Shown piece by piece: positions 8,510-15,141 of a DNA stretch of 16,008 bases. Under the pieces are notes generated by a model. It was not told where the DNA came from. It searched no databases and saw nothing but the letters and a program-made list of their open reading frames with translations. This DNA is from Leptofilum sp041987425 (lineage in GTDB: Bacteria > Chloroflexota > Anaerolineae > Promineifilales > Promineifilaceae). How positions within the stretch are numbered: the first letter of the stretch is position 1; the number at the start of each line of letters is the position of its first letter. The stretch covers positions 1-16,008 of the forward strand of contig JBHIWP010000100.1 of assembly GCA_041987425.1 (NCBI GenBank). The letters are read 5' to 3'. The position numbers and the translations under genes were made by a program.

Positions 8510-9085
8510 TTAATTCTCTTGATGGTTGTTAGAATCTTTTTCGTCAATGAGGGAATCAATTTTTGCGGACAATGATTCTATTTGGCTCGTTAGCTCCTCC
8601 ACTTCTTCGCGAGACGGCATTCCGCGAAGCGTCAGCAGCCGCTCCAACCGCTGTTGACCAGCAAACAGCTCTTTGCTTTTTTCCTGCCCGGCGGAAATAA
8701 GCTTTTCGCTTAAGGCAATGGCTTCGTCTTTGGCAAGTTCGCCTTGCTCGACCAGGGTTTGCAGCCGCTTTTCAATTTCTTCATCTACGTGTTTGAGCAG
8801 CTCTAGCGGGGAATTCAGGTTGCGGCGCAGCGTATTAAGCGTATCGCCACCGGCGCGCACCAGCCCGGTGAGTACCGATTTGGGTAAAAAGCCGCTGTTG
8901 CGCTTTTCTTGTTCAAAGATGATTTGGGTGAGGGTAACGGCCGTTAAATCTTCATCGGTCGTATGGTCAATCACCTGCACTTCAGCACCGTCCCGGATGA
9001 GCTCTGCAATGCCATCCAGCGTGATGTAGCGCTTCGCTTCAGTATCATACAGCTTCCGATTGGGATAACGTTTGATAACAGGCAT
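8510..9085 (-). CDS. phaR: PhaR-type polyhydroxyalkanoate regulator with phasin-like C-terminal half
   Basis: Residues 3-62 match the PHA accumulation regulator DNA-binding domain: IKRYPNRKLYDTEAKRYITL, then the QVIDHTTDEDLT and LTQIIFEQE stretches. By family knowledge such proteins repress phasin and PHA genes and are released when PHA granules form. Residues 99-180 are helical and coiled-coil and line up with the two phasin-like proteins encoded next door. The shared marks are LVEQGELAKD near 111 and MPSREEVEELTSQIESLSAKID near 156. The regulator therefore looks like a DNA-binding domain joined to a phasin domain. The last residues are polar and disordered. The gene has its own TATAAT promoter with a 17-bp palindromic operator over the expected start point, implying autoregulation. 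The AAGGA ribosome site is about 10 bases from the ATG. Downstream SRPBCC genes follow within 15 bases. No PHA synthase gene is in the window. Confidence 0.9.
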   Translation of the reverse strand: MPVIKRYPNRKLYDTEAKRYITLDGIAELIRDGAEVQVIDHTTDEDLTAVTLTQIIFEQEKRNSGFLPKSVLTGLVRAGGDTLNTLRRNLNSPLELLKHVDEEIEKRLQTLVEQGELAKDEAIALSEKLISAGQEKSKELFAGQQRLERLLTLRGMPSREEVEELTSQIESLSAKIDSLIDEKDSNNHQEN

Positions 9086-9136
9086 AGTGGCTCAATCCTT
9101 CGCATTTGCTTCTGCAGCGTGTAAGTTTGCGCTTCA

Positions 9137-9153
9137 ATGATTCAGTGCGTCAT
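9137..9153. promoter_or_regulatory. Putative PhaR operator, site A (phaR promoter)
   Basis: ATGATTCAGTGCGTCAT is a 17-bp near-palindrome with 8-base half-sites around one central base (6 of 8 pairs). It starts 5 bases downstream of the phaR -10 box, so it covers the expected transcription start. It matches site C (reverse strand) at 15 of 17 positions and site B at 14 of 17. Binding by PhaR is an inference from position and recurrence. Confidence 0.65.
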
Positions 9154-9158
9154 CAGAA

Positions 9159-9186
9159 ATTATAGGCGTGATTATCGGATATGCAA
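9159..9186 (-). promoter_or_regulatory. phaR promoter
   Basis: A perfect -10 box TATAAT (9164-9159) lies 16 bases downstream of TTGCAT (9186-9181), which is a partial -35 match. The expected start is near 9152, about 67 bases before the phaR ATG. The -35 box overlaps the T-rich tail of the phasin terminator, so the phaR transcript begins where the upstream one ends. Confidence 0.65.
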
Positions 9187-9222
9187 CAAAGGAGAGGTTG
9201 GGCCAAACGGCCGTTCCTCTCC
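9185..9222 (-). terminator. Rho-independent terminator after the second phasin gene
   Basis: On the minus strand, GGAGAGG (9222-9216) pairs with CCTCTCC (9197-9191), with a further GGCC/GGCC pairing inside the 18-base loop, and TTTGTT follows directly. It lies about 40 bases past the stop of the phasin-like gene that ends at 9264. The loop contains one copy of ACGGCCGT. Confidence 0.65.
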
Positions 9223-9263
9223 CAAAATGCCTGCGTTATTCAGTTAAGGCAAGCGATGCTTGC

Positions 9264-9641
9264 TTATTTTTGCTCTTTCAGGGCGTCAATTTTTTTGGTC
9301 AGTTCAGCCACTTTTTTGCTTAACTGCTCGATGTCTGACCTTGTGGGGATGTTCATGCGGTTGAGCAGGCTCTCCATGCGCTTTTCCATCTCGTCACTGA
9401 CGCGCTTGCTGCTTTCTTTGGCCCGCTTTTTGCGATTTTCTGCCAGTTCCATTAGCAGGGAACGGCCGTCTTTTTCAGCAATCTCGCCTTTTTCAACCAG
9501 CTTGTTGATGAACTTTTCTGCTTCATCCTGAGCCAGCGAAAATGCACCCACACTGGCTAGCATAGCGCGCCGTACGCCTTCTACAAAAGGATTCATTTTT
9601 TCCTCAACGACTTCTTCTTTTACTTCAATTTTTTCGGCCAT
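9264..9641 (-). CDS. Phasin-like granule-associated protein (paralogue 1)
   Basis: The 125-residue, highly charged, all-helical protein has the pattern of the phasin/PHA granule-associated family. It has a short amphipathic segment (residues 17-38, ending in FSLAQDE), a long helix with LVEKGEIAEKD near residue 48, and a C-terminal coiled coil starting at MNIPTRSDIEQLSKKV near 96. It is a paralogue of the gene at 9802-10176; both begin MAEKIE and share the LAQ(D/E)E and NxP(T/S) marks. By family knowledge such proteins coat PHA granules at the polymer/water surface. GAGG sits 7 bases before the ATG. A strong hairpin separates it from the upstream paralogue, so it may receive only read-through or have its own weak promoter, which I could not identify. 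A terminator follows. A PHA link is inferred; generic helical proteins can look similar. Confidence 0.8.
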   Translation of the reverse strand: MAEKIEVKEEVVEEKMNPFVEGVRRAMLASVGAFSLAQDEAEKFINKLVEKGEIAEKDGRSLLMELAENRKKRAKESSKRVSDEMEKRMESLLNRMNIPTRSDIEQLSKKVAELTKKIDALKEQK

Positions 9642-9681
9642 TTTATAACCTCGCTCGAATTTAAAAGTTTACCTGTTTGCC

Positions 9682-9716
9682 AAAACGCGAGTAGATGAAA
9701 TGCTCATCTACTCGCG
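9682..9716 (-). terminator. Rho-independent terminator or attenuator between the phasin genes
   Basis: A perfect 13-bp inverted repeat (CGCGAGTAGATGA at 9686-9698 against 9704-9716) with a 5-base loop is followed on the minus strand by TTTT (9685-9682). It lies 85 bases past the stop of the first phasin gene and 45 bases before the start of the second. It probably reduces expression of the second gene relative to the first. Confidence 0.75.
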
Positions 9717-9801
9717 CCAGCTCTCCCAAATAGCTCAACTCCCCATGAGGTGGTTCTTGTAGGCGAAGGCTCGATAAAGCATCACCCTCGCTGTGCTTCC
9801 A

Positions 9802-10176
9802 TTAAGCAGACTTGCTTAAATCGTTTACTTTTTTGTTCAGCGTAGAGACCTTGCGGCTCAGCTTGTCAATATCGTTTTTAGAAGGAACATTTATCCAGTG
9901 CAGAAGATTTTCAAAGCGTCCTTCAACCTCTTTTTCAACGCGCCGCACTGCTTTTTTGGCATCCTTCTGCCGACCTTCAATCATTTTGTTAACGGTCTCA
10001 CGCGTTTTTGCTTCGGTGGTGGCTCCCCGTTCTACCAATGTGTTGAACAGGTCGCTTGTTTCTTCCTGAGCCAGAGTAAAGATGCCCAGACCGGCCCGCA
10101 TTACTTTACGGCCGTTTTCTACCCAAAGATTTACATTCTCTTTTACGCTTTCGTTGAACTCAATTTTTTCTGCCAT
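9802..10176 (-). CDS. Phasin-like granule-associated protein (paralogue 2, promoter-proximal)
   Basis: The 124-residue helical, charged protein is clearly related to the neighbouring phasin-like gene. It has the same MAEKIE start, GIFTLAQEE at about residues 31-39, LVERG near 47, and a coiled coil starting at INVPSKNDIDKLSRKV near 95. The expected role is coating of PHA granules and control of their size and number. It is the first gene of the minus-strand block. A good GGAGG site lies 6 bases before the ATG, and a consensus promoter lies about 90 bases upstream with two 17-bp operators around it. This is the configuration expected for a PhaR-repressed phasin gene. The leader is about 85 bases. 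The family call is good; the PHA link is inferred from the linked regulator. Confidence 0.82.
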   Translation of the reverse strand: MAEKIEFNESVKENVNLWVENGRKVMRAGLGIFTLAQEETSDLFNTLVERGATTEAKTRETVNKMIEGRQKDAKKAVRRVEKEVEGRFENLLHWINVPSKNDIDKLSRKVSTLNKKVNDLSKSA

Positions 10177-10243
10177 CTTATGCCTCCTGCAATCCCTGTT
10201 AAAAAGAATTGCCTAGCCTGTTATTTCAGTTTAGTTTACGTTT

Positions 10244-10260
10244 ATGACGCATTGCATCAT
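10244..10260. promoter_or_regulatory. Putative PhaR operator, site C (start region of the phasin promoter)
   Basis: ATGACGCATTGCATCAT is a near-perfect 17-bp palindrome (7 of 8 half-site pairs around a central T). It lies immediately downstream of the expected start point of the phasin transcript, about 70-85 bases before its ATG. It is the reverse-strand match of site A (15 of 17). Confidence 0.65.
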
Positions 10261-10267
10261 GAGGCAA

Positions 10268-10296
10268 AATATAACACAGTGCGTCATAGATGTCAA
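10268..10296 (-). promoter_or_regulatory. Consensus sigma-70-type promoter for the phasin gene
   Basis: On the minus strand, TTGACA (10296-10291) and TATATT (10273-10268) are separated by exactly 17 bases, and the expected start is near 10261. The spacer is filled by operator site B, and site C begins at the start point. A repressor bound there would block RNA polymerase. Confidence 0.8.
10271..10287. promoter_or_regulatory. Putative PhaR operator, site B (promoter spacer)
   Basis: ATAACACAGTGCGTCAT shares 14 of 17 positions with site A, including the complete half-site TGCGTCAT. It occupies the spacer between the -35 and -10 boxes of the phasin promoter. Its centre is 27 bp from that of site C. 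Confidence 0.6.
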
Positions 10297-10305
10297 GCGA
10301 TTAAA

Positions 10306-10334
10306 TTGTCAGGCCCTTCAACAATCGTTATACT
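10306..10334 (+). promoter_or_regulatory. Sigma-70-type promoter for ftsY
   Basis: TTGTCA (10306-10311) and TATACT (10329-10334) are separated by exactly 17 bases, predicting a start near 10341 and a leader of about 127 bases. The -35 box lies 9 bases from the -35 box of the divergent phasin promoter, so the two are back to back. Confidence 0.7.
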
Positions 10335-10352
10335 CACTCTTAGATAAGAATG

Positions 10353-10416
10353 GAACGCTGATTTGCCTGATCTGCCTGATCGGTGAGATTGTGAAGATCA
10401 GCGTTCTATTTTCTTT
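10353..10416 (+). promoter_or_regulatory. Attenuator-like hairpin in the ftsY leader
   Basis: A perfect 10-bp inverted repeat (GAACGCTGAT at 10353-10362, ATCAGCGTTC at 10397-10406) is followed by the T-rich run TATTTTCTTT. The 34-base loop contains a tandem TGCCTGATC (10364-10372, 10373-10381). Each copy supplies CTGATC, which can pair with GATCAG at 10396-10401 in competition with the main stem. Mutually exclusive folds are the hallmark of attenuators, but regulation is not shown. Confidence 0.5.
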
Positions 10417-10467
10417 GCATAATGCACAACTTGGACTTGAATGGACTTGACTTGAAAGGAAAAGCAC

Positions 10468-11370
10468 TTGTTTAAAAGCATACGTGATTCACTAAGCCGT
10501 ACCCGAAACAATGTTTTTGGCCAGATCGCTTCTGTGCTGGGTGCGGGGGATATTACTGAAGAAACCTGGGAAGATTTAGAGGCTCTGCTGGTGCAGGCCG
10601 ACGTTGGCGTGCCCACGACGCTGTCAATCGTTGAGGCGCTGCGTGAGCGGGTGAAAAACGAAGGGTTGTACCGGGCCGAGCAGCTAACCGAGGCGCTGCG
10701 AGATGAACTGCGCAGCATACTGGTCGATCCGCCACCTTTCGAGCTAGAAGCATCCAGACAGCTTACCGTGGTGATGATTGTGGGCGTGAATGGCTCCGGC
10801 AAAACAACTACCATAGGTAAGCTATCGCGCCATTATCAAAACAAAGGGCGCAAGGTTATTTTGGCTGCTGCCGATACCTTCCGCGCTGCCGCCATCGACC
10901 AGCTCAAGATTTGGGGCGAGCGGGCCAACGTGCCCGTTATTGCTGGGCAGCCAAATGGCGATCCTGGAGCGGTGGCCTACGACGGTATTCGTGCTGCCCG
11001 CGCCCGTGGTTTCGATCTGCTCATTATCGATACGGCCGGTCGGCTGCACACCAAGTTCAATCTGATGCGCGAGCTGGAAAAAGTGTATGGAGTGTGCAAA
11101 AAGAGCGTCCACGCAGCCCCTCATGAGGTGCTGCTCGTCTTAGACGCGCCCACCGGGCAAAATGCGCTGGTCCAGGCGCAGAAATTTAAAGAATCGGTGC
11201 ACGTATCTGGTGTCATTCTCACCAAGCTAGACAGCACGGCCAAGGGTGGCATGGTGTTTGCCATTTACCGGGAATTGGGCCTGCCGGTGCGCTTTATCGG
11301 TACCGGGGAACGCATTGAAGATTTAGCGCCTTTTGACCCCGATCAATTTATCAATGGCTTGTTTGAGTAG
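10468..11370 (+). CDS. ftsY: Signal recognition particle receptor FtsY
   Basis: The 300-residue protein is the SRP receptor GTPase that docks ribosome/SRP complexes at the membrane for co-translational insertion. It has a short helical N domain (residues 1-95) and lacks the long acidic A domain of the E. coli protein. The G domain motifs are all present: GVNGSGKTT at 106-114, DTFRAAAIDQL near 136, DTAGR at 188-192, TKLD at 252-255, and the C-terminal GTGERIEDLAPFDP. The start is TTG at 10468 with AAAGGA about 7 bases upstream. A 4-codon ATG frame just upstream (10440-10454) is probably incidental. A good promoter and an attenuator-like hairpin precede it. The gene is followed 108 bases later by prfB. 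Identification is secure. Confidence 0.95.
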   Translation: MFKSIRDSLSRTRNNVFGQIASVLGAGDITEETWEDLEALLVQADVGVPTTLSIVEALRERVKNEGLYRAEQLTEALRDELRSILVDPPPFELEASRQLTVVMIVGVNGSGKTTTIGKLSRHYQNKGRKVILAAADTFRAAAIDQLKIWGERANVPVIAGQPNGDPGAVAYDGIRAARARGFDLLIIDTAGRLHTKFNLMRELEKVYGVCKKSVHAAPHEVLLVLDAPTGQNALVQAQKFKESVHVSGVILTKLDSTAKGGMVFAIYRELGLPVRFIGTGERIEDLAPFDPDQFINGLFE

Positions 11371-11478
11371 CGGCAGCTTCTAACTGCGCATCTTTTTCGC
11401 GGCTAGAAACTGCAGTTACGAATCTTGGGATCGTTTTGGGATCGCTGAGACTGCATAATAAAAAGGAAGAACTAAGAA

Positions 11479-12583
11479 ATGGATGAATTAGCTGAAAGAT
11501 TAACCAATTTACAACAAACCGTAAACTTGCTCCGGAGGCGTCTTTGACGTACCGGCCAAAGCGTTAAAAGTATCTCAATTAGAAGAGGTCGCCGCCGCGC
11601 CGGGCTTTTGGGATGATTCCGCCGCTGCCCAGGCCAAAATGCGCGAGCTGAACAAACTGCGCGATCAGGTTACGGTTTGGGAAGACCTGAGCCGTCGCCT
11701 GACGGATGCTCAAGAGCTGGTGGCGCTGGATGACAAGGAACTTCTGGCCGATTTGTCCAAAGAAGTTGACGCTTTAGAAGCGCAGGTGGCCCGGCTGTCG
11801 TTTGTAACGCTCTTTTCTGGCCAGCACGACGACGAGGACTGCATTTTGGCAATTCATGCCGGTGCAGGCGGCACGGAAGCGCAGGACTGGGCGCAAATGC
11901 TGCAGCGGATGTTTATGCGCTGGGCTGATTCGCATCAAATGGTGGTGGATATTATAGATGAGAGTTCTGGTGACGAGGCGGGCATTAAAAGCGTGATGAT
12001 GGCTATAAAAGGCAGCTACGCTTACGGCCGTCTCCAATCAGAACGTGGCGTCCATCGCCTGGTGCGTATCTCCCCCTACGACTCTTCCAGCCGTCGCCAT
12101 ACCTCCTTTGCCAAAGTTGAAGTATGGCCGGACGTGGCGGAAGATATCGAGATCGAGATTGACGAGAAGGATTTGCGTATTGACCGGTTTAAAGCGAGTG
12201 GCGCAGGTGGGCAGCACGTTCAAAAGAATGAAACGGCCGTGCGCATCACCCACATTCCCACGGGAATTGTCGTCTCTTGCCAGAACCAGCGCTCGCTGAC
12301 GCAAAACCGCGAAGTAGCCATGAAAATCCTGAAGGCGCAGCTGTTTGACTTGGAACAGCGCAAGCAGGAAGCAGAAATGGCCGCGCTCAAGGGCGAAGAT
12401 GTGGATGCAGGCTGGGGCAGCCAGATTCGCTCCTACGTGCTGCATCCCTACAAAATGGTAAAGGACCATCGCACCAATTATGAAGTGGGCAATGCTCAGG
12501 CGGTACTGGACGGCCGTTTGGACGATTTTATGGAGGCTTACCTTAAACAAAAGGTGGGCCAGGCACAAGAACCTACACCATAG
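11479..12583 (+). CDS. prfB: Peptide chain release factor 2, expressed by programmed +1 frameshift
   Basis: RF2 ends translation at UGA and UAA codons. The start is ATG 11479 in one frame, and the first 22 codons end at CTT followed by an in-frame TGA (11545-11547). The rest is in the +1 frame from GAC at 11546, giving a 367-residue product, close to the 365 of E. coli. Landmarks are GAGGQHVQ, with GGQ at residues 243-245 for peptidyl hydrolysis, and a stop-codon recognition motif SPY at 198-200 where RF2 normally has SPF. The gene ends with TAG, a codon read by RF1 rather than RF2. A gene caller working in one frame sees only a 314-residue protein starting at 11639. The gene follows ftsY with a 108-base gap and has a GGA-type ribosome site at long spacing. 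Confidence 0.96.
11534..11548 (+). promoter_or_regulatory. prfB programmed +1 frameshift site
   Basis: GGAGG (11534-11538) lies 3 bases upstream of CTT TGA C (11542-11548), the same elements and spacing as the classical RF2 autoregulatory site. When RF2 is scarce, the ribosome pauses at UGA, the internal Shine-Dalgarno pulls it, and it slips from CUU to UUU to continue with GAC. Confidence 0.96.
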
Positions 12584-12677
12584 TTAGACTCTTAAGGCTG
12601 GAGATTATCGGTCTTCAATCCCAAACTTCTATCAACACCTAGTCATACTGATAACGAGATAGTAAGGAGGCAAACAA

Positions 12678-13940
12678 ATGGCAGACAAACGTAAAAGACC
12701 ACCGACAGGCGCGCGTGGCAGTGGCAAAGGTAGCTCTTTGGGGGCTGCTGTGCACCGTGCTTCTTTAAAACGGCGGGTACGGCCGTCTGCCATAGCCAGA
12801 GCGCGCAAAGAGGCCATCAATCAACGGCCGCTGCCGAAGCCTCCGGCCCGCCGCCCCGTACAGCGCACGGCAGCTAAAGCGGCCGTTTCTGCAGAGCTCG
12901 CTTCACAAATTAATGCCGTTCAGGACAAATTTGAAAGGCTGGAGTCTCAGGCGCAGCTGGAAGATATCTTTTCGGCCGTAGGAGAAATTGACAAGAAGTT
13001 AGTCAAATTGCCTTTCGATTTGGAGGCGCTGCGCGGTCGCGGCTACGTCCATTCGGGACAACTAGAGGACAGGCTGGAAGCGCTGGATAGCAAGTGGGAT
13101 GACGTTCGCCCACGCGTAGAAAAATCGCTGGCGGAGCAGGTAGAGCGACTAGACCGCGAGCTAGATCAAACAGAAAAACAGGTTAATCGGCTGGGGAATG
13201 CCAACGCCGCGCTGGTAAAAACGGTGGATTCGGCCGTAGACAGCCTGGGCAGCCGCATTACCGCTGCCCGCCGCGCCCTGGATGGCCTTTACGATGGCAT
13301 TGAAAGCGAACTGTATAAAATAGAGTTCTCGCTGGGGCAGGTAAACAAAATGCTGGACCTGATCGCTGGTTCGCAGGAGATCCGCCTGCAGGCGGCCGAA
13401 GGGCCGCTACTGGCCGTAAAGGCTGAATGGCATCAGGATGGTGAAGAAGGCCCCGAAGGCTACCTTTTCCTTACTGATCAGCGGCTGCTTTTTGAACAGC
13501 GTGAAGAAGTGGTCACCAAAAAGCGGTTCGGCATCTTTAAGGCAGAGTCTGAGATGGTGCAAAAGCTGCATATTGCCGTGCAGGTGCATGAAATTGATAA
13601 AATTGTGCACAAGGAAGAAGGCGGCTTTTTGGGAATGGGCAAAGACGACATTTTAGAGCTGGTTTTTGCGGCGACTGCTTCCCGCTCTCGTGCTAGATTC
13701 CATCTGGATGGACAAGATTCTGAAGATTGGGCCGCTATGATTAATCGCATACAGTCGGGTGAAATTGACGGCGACCGCTCGGATGAATATCTGGATGAGC
13801 TAGAAGCGGCTCAGATTACCAGCGCCAGCTTTCCAGAGCAGTGCCCCGCTTGCTATGCCGCTATTCCTGAGCAGCCGCGTGGTGTCACCGTCTATGCTTG
13901 CGAATTCTGTGGCGCCACGGTGCAGCCCGTTGCTGGTTAA
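12678..13940 (+). CDS. Unknown protein: basic tail, coiled coil, PH-like domain and C-terminal zinc ribbon
   Basis: I do not recognise this 420-residue protein as a named family. Residues 1-70 are basic and disordered (Lys/Arg/Pro-rich), which could contact nucleic acid or acidic membrane. Residues 72-235 are mostly helical, with coiled-coil character (EQVERLDRELDQTEKQVNRL region). Residues 240-360 contain the pattern EGYLFLTDQRLLFEQ, typical of bacterial PH/GRAM-like domains. The last 40 residues carry CPAC at 389-392 and CEFC at 408-411, a four-Cys zinc ribbon. There is no signal peptide or membrane helix. GGAGG lies close before the ATG. The gap to prfB is 94 bases with no clear promoter. 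A scaffolding or membrane-surface role is possible but only inferred. Confidence 0.85.
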   Translation: MADKRKRPPTGARGSGKGSSLGAAVHRASLKRRVRPSAIARARKEAINQRPLPKPPARRPVQRTAAKAAVSAELASQINAVQDKFERLESQAQLEDIFSAVGEIDKKLVKLPFDLEALRGRGYVHSGQLEDRLEALDSKWDDVRPRVEKSLAEQVERLDRELDQTEKQVNRLGNANAALVKTVDSAVDSLGSRITAARRALDGLYDGIESELYKIEFSLGQVNKMLDLIAGSQEIRLQAAEGPLLAVKAEWHQDGEEGPEGYLFLTDQRLLFEQREEVVTKKRFGIFKAESEMVQKLHIAVQVHEIDKIVHKEEGGFLGMGKDDILELVFAATASRSRARFHLDGQDSEDWAAMINRIQSGEIDGDRSDEYLDELEAAQITSASFPEQCPACYAAIPEQPRGVTVYACEFCGATVQPVAG

Positions 13941-14037
13941 GGTTTAGAACGGGTAAGGGCCAGCCAAGAAACTTCGAGAATAGCTTGCTTGGAGCATGGA
14001 GGGCACGGGTTAAGAAGGTGCTGTGCCTTTTCTCACG

Positions 14038-14066
14038 TTGACATTTTACTGGAACCAGGGCAAAAT
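14038..14066 (+). promoter_or_regulatory. Promoter for the WYL regulator gene
   Basis: A consensus TTGACA (14038-14043) is followed after 17 bases by CAAAAT (14061-14066), a 4-of-6 match to TATAAT. The expected start is near 14073, leaving a short leader that contains the AGGAGG ribosome site. Confidence 0.55.
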
Positions 14067-14099
14067 AGAACGCATGGTCTACTCTAGATAGGAGGAAAA

Positions 14100-15065
14100 A
14101 TGTCTCGCCTGGCTTCCAGAACATCACGCTTACGTCGTATTGAGCAACTGCTGCTGCTTACCCCGGACGGTTTGCGAGCCATTGATCTTGCAGAAAAGCT
14201 AGAAGTTGACCGGCGCACCGTTTACCGGGACGTGGACTTTTTGTGCGAGCAGGGTCTGCCGATCTGGCAGAAAGACGGCCGTTTTGGCCTCAATCGCACC
14301 CGGTACCTCACCACCATTCACCTTTCTTTCCATGAAGCCATTGCCCTGACGCTGGCCGGGCTGCTATTGGCCCGCACCATCGACGAGCGCAATCCCCACG
14401 TCACCTCCGCCCTGCGCAAGCTGGCCATTACCTTGCCCAAAGCGATTTCTCCCCACCTAAAGCGCGCTGCCGACCGGGTGCAAACCCTGAATGATAGCCA
14501 ACGGCAGGTAGCCATATTGGAGGCCCTGGCGGAAGGCTGGGGTACAGGGTACAAGGTGCGCATTGGCTACCGCTCCCCCCGCAGCGGCCAGCTGCGCGAA
14601 CGCGTTATTGCCCCATATGCGCTAGAGCCAACTCCATCCGGCATTTATGTGATTGGGCACGATGATTGGTCGAATGACATTCGCACCTTTAAGCTCGATC
14701 GCCTGGAAAGCGCCACGCTGCTCAAGCGCAGTTTTACCGTGCCGGAAGCATTCGATTTAGAAAGCCACCTGGCGTCTGGCTGGCGCATTATGGCCGGCAG
14801 CGAAATTGCCGACGTGGTGCTGCGCTTCACCCCAGAAGTAACGCCACACATTTACGAGCGGCAGTGGCATCCCACCCAAACCCTGGAAAAAACGGAAGAC
14901 GGTGGCTGTCTGCTGCGCGTGAGGGTGGCCCAACCGCAAGAAATGCAGCCGTTTATACGCAGTTGGGGCGCACAGGTTGAGGTGCTGGCGCCGAACTGGC
15001 TGCGGGCGCAAATTGGTTCAGAACTGCAGCGCGCTGCGGCCCAATATTCCGAACGGTCATTGTAA
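14100..15065 (+). CDS. WYL-domain transcriptional regulator (DeoR-like HTH)
   Basis: The 321-residue protein has an N-terminal winged helix-turn-helix (residues 8-65, with LAEKLEVDRRTVYRDVDFL as the core). A WYL domain follows (about 150-215), with the core IYVIGHDDWSNDIRTFKLDRL at 182-202, where the name-giving tripeptide is I-Y-V. The C-terminal WCX-type dimerisation region is at about 235-315. WYL proteins sense a nucleic acid or nucleotide-type ligand and act as repressors or activators, in some cases of defence or DNA-damage genes. No defence genes are nearby, so its targets are unknown; the downstream SirB1-like gene is a candidate co-transcribed partner. AGGAGG precedes the ATG by about 5 bases, and a TTGACA promoter lies about 60 bases upstream. 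Family call firm. Confidence 0.92.
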   Translation: MSRLASRTSRLRRIEQLLLLTPDGLRAIDLAEKLEVDRRTVYRDVDFLCEQGLPIWQKDGRFGLNRTRYLTTIHLSFHEAIALTLAGLLLARTIDERNPHVTSALRKLAITLPKAISPHLKRAADRVQTLNDSQRQVAILEALAEGWGTGYKVRIGYRSPRSGQLRERVIAPYALEPTPSGIYVIGHDDWSNDIRTFKLDRLESATLLKRSFTVPEAFDLESHLASGWRIMAGSEIADVVLRFTPEVTPHIYERQWHPTQTLEKTEDGGCLLRVRVAQPQEMQPFIRSWGAQVEVLAPNWLRAQIGSELQRAAAQYSERSL

Positions 15066-15141
15066 AGCTGCCGGTGTTTAGGGAAAAAGGTCCTTTGTTT
15101 TCTACTTTTGTTTTTTGGAGAAAACCCTTAAAATCCTTAGC

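Noticed and set aside
10440..10454. 4-codon upstream frame (Met-Asp-Leu-Thr) before ftsY
   Set aside because: It has no ribosome site and lies within a small repeat of GGACTTGA; probably incidental.
11381..11418. 7-bp inverted repeat TAACTGC/GCAGTTA after ftsY as a terminator
   Set aside because: The stem is short with a 24-base loop, and no T-run follows on either strand.
11639..12583. RF2 starting at the internal ATG 11639
   Set aside because: The N-terminal domain is encoded upstream across the programmed frameshift; the shorter form would lack it.
14100..15065. WYL regulator as a sign of a defence island
   Set aside because: No nuclease, helicase, methyltransferase or Cas gene is next to it; its neighbours are a PH-like protein and a SirB1-type protein.
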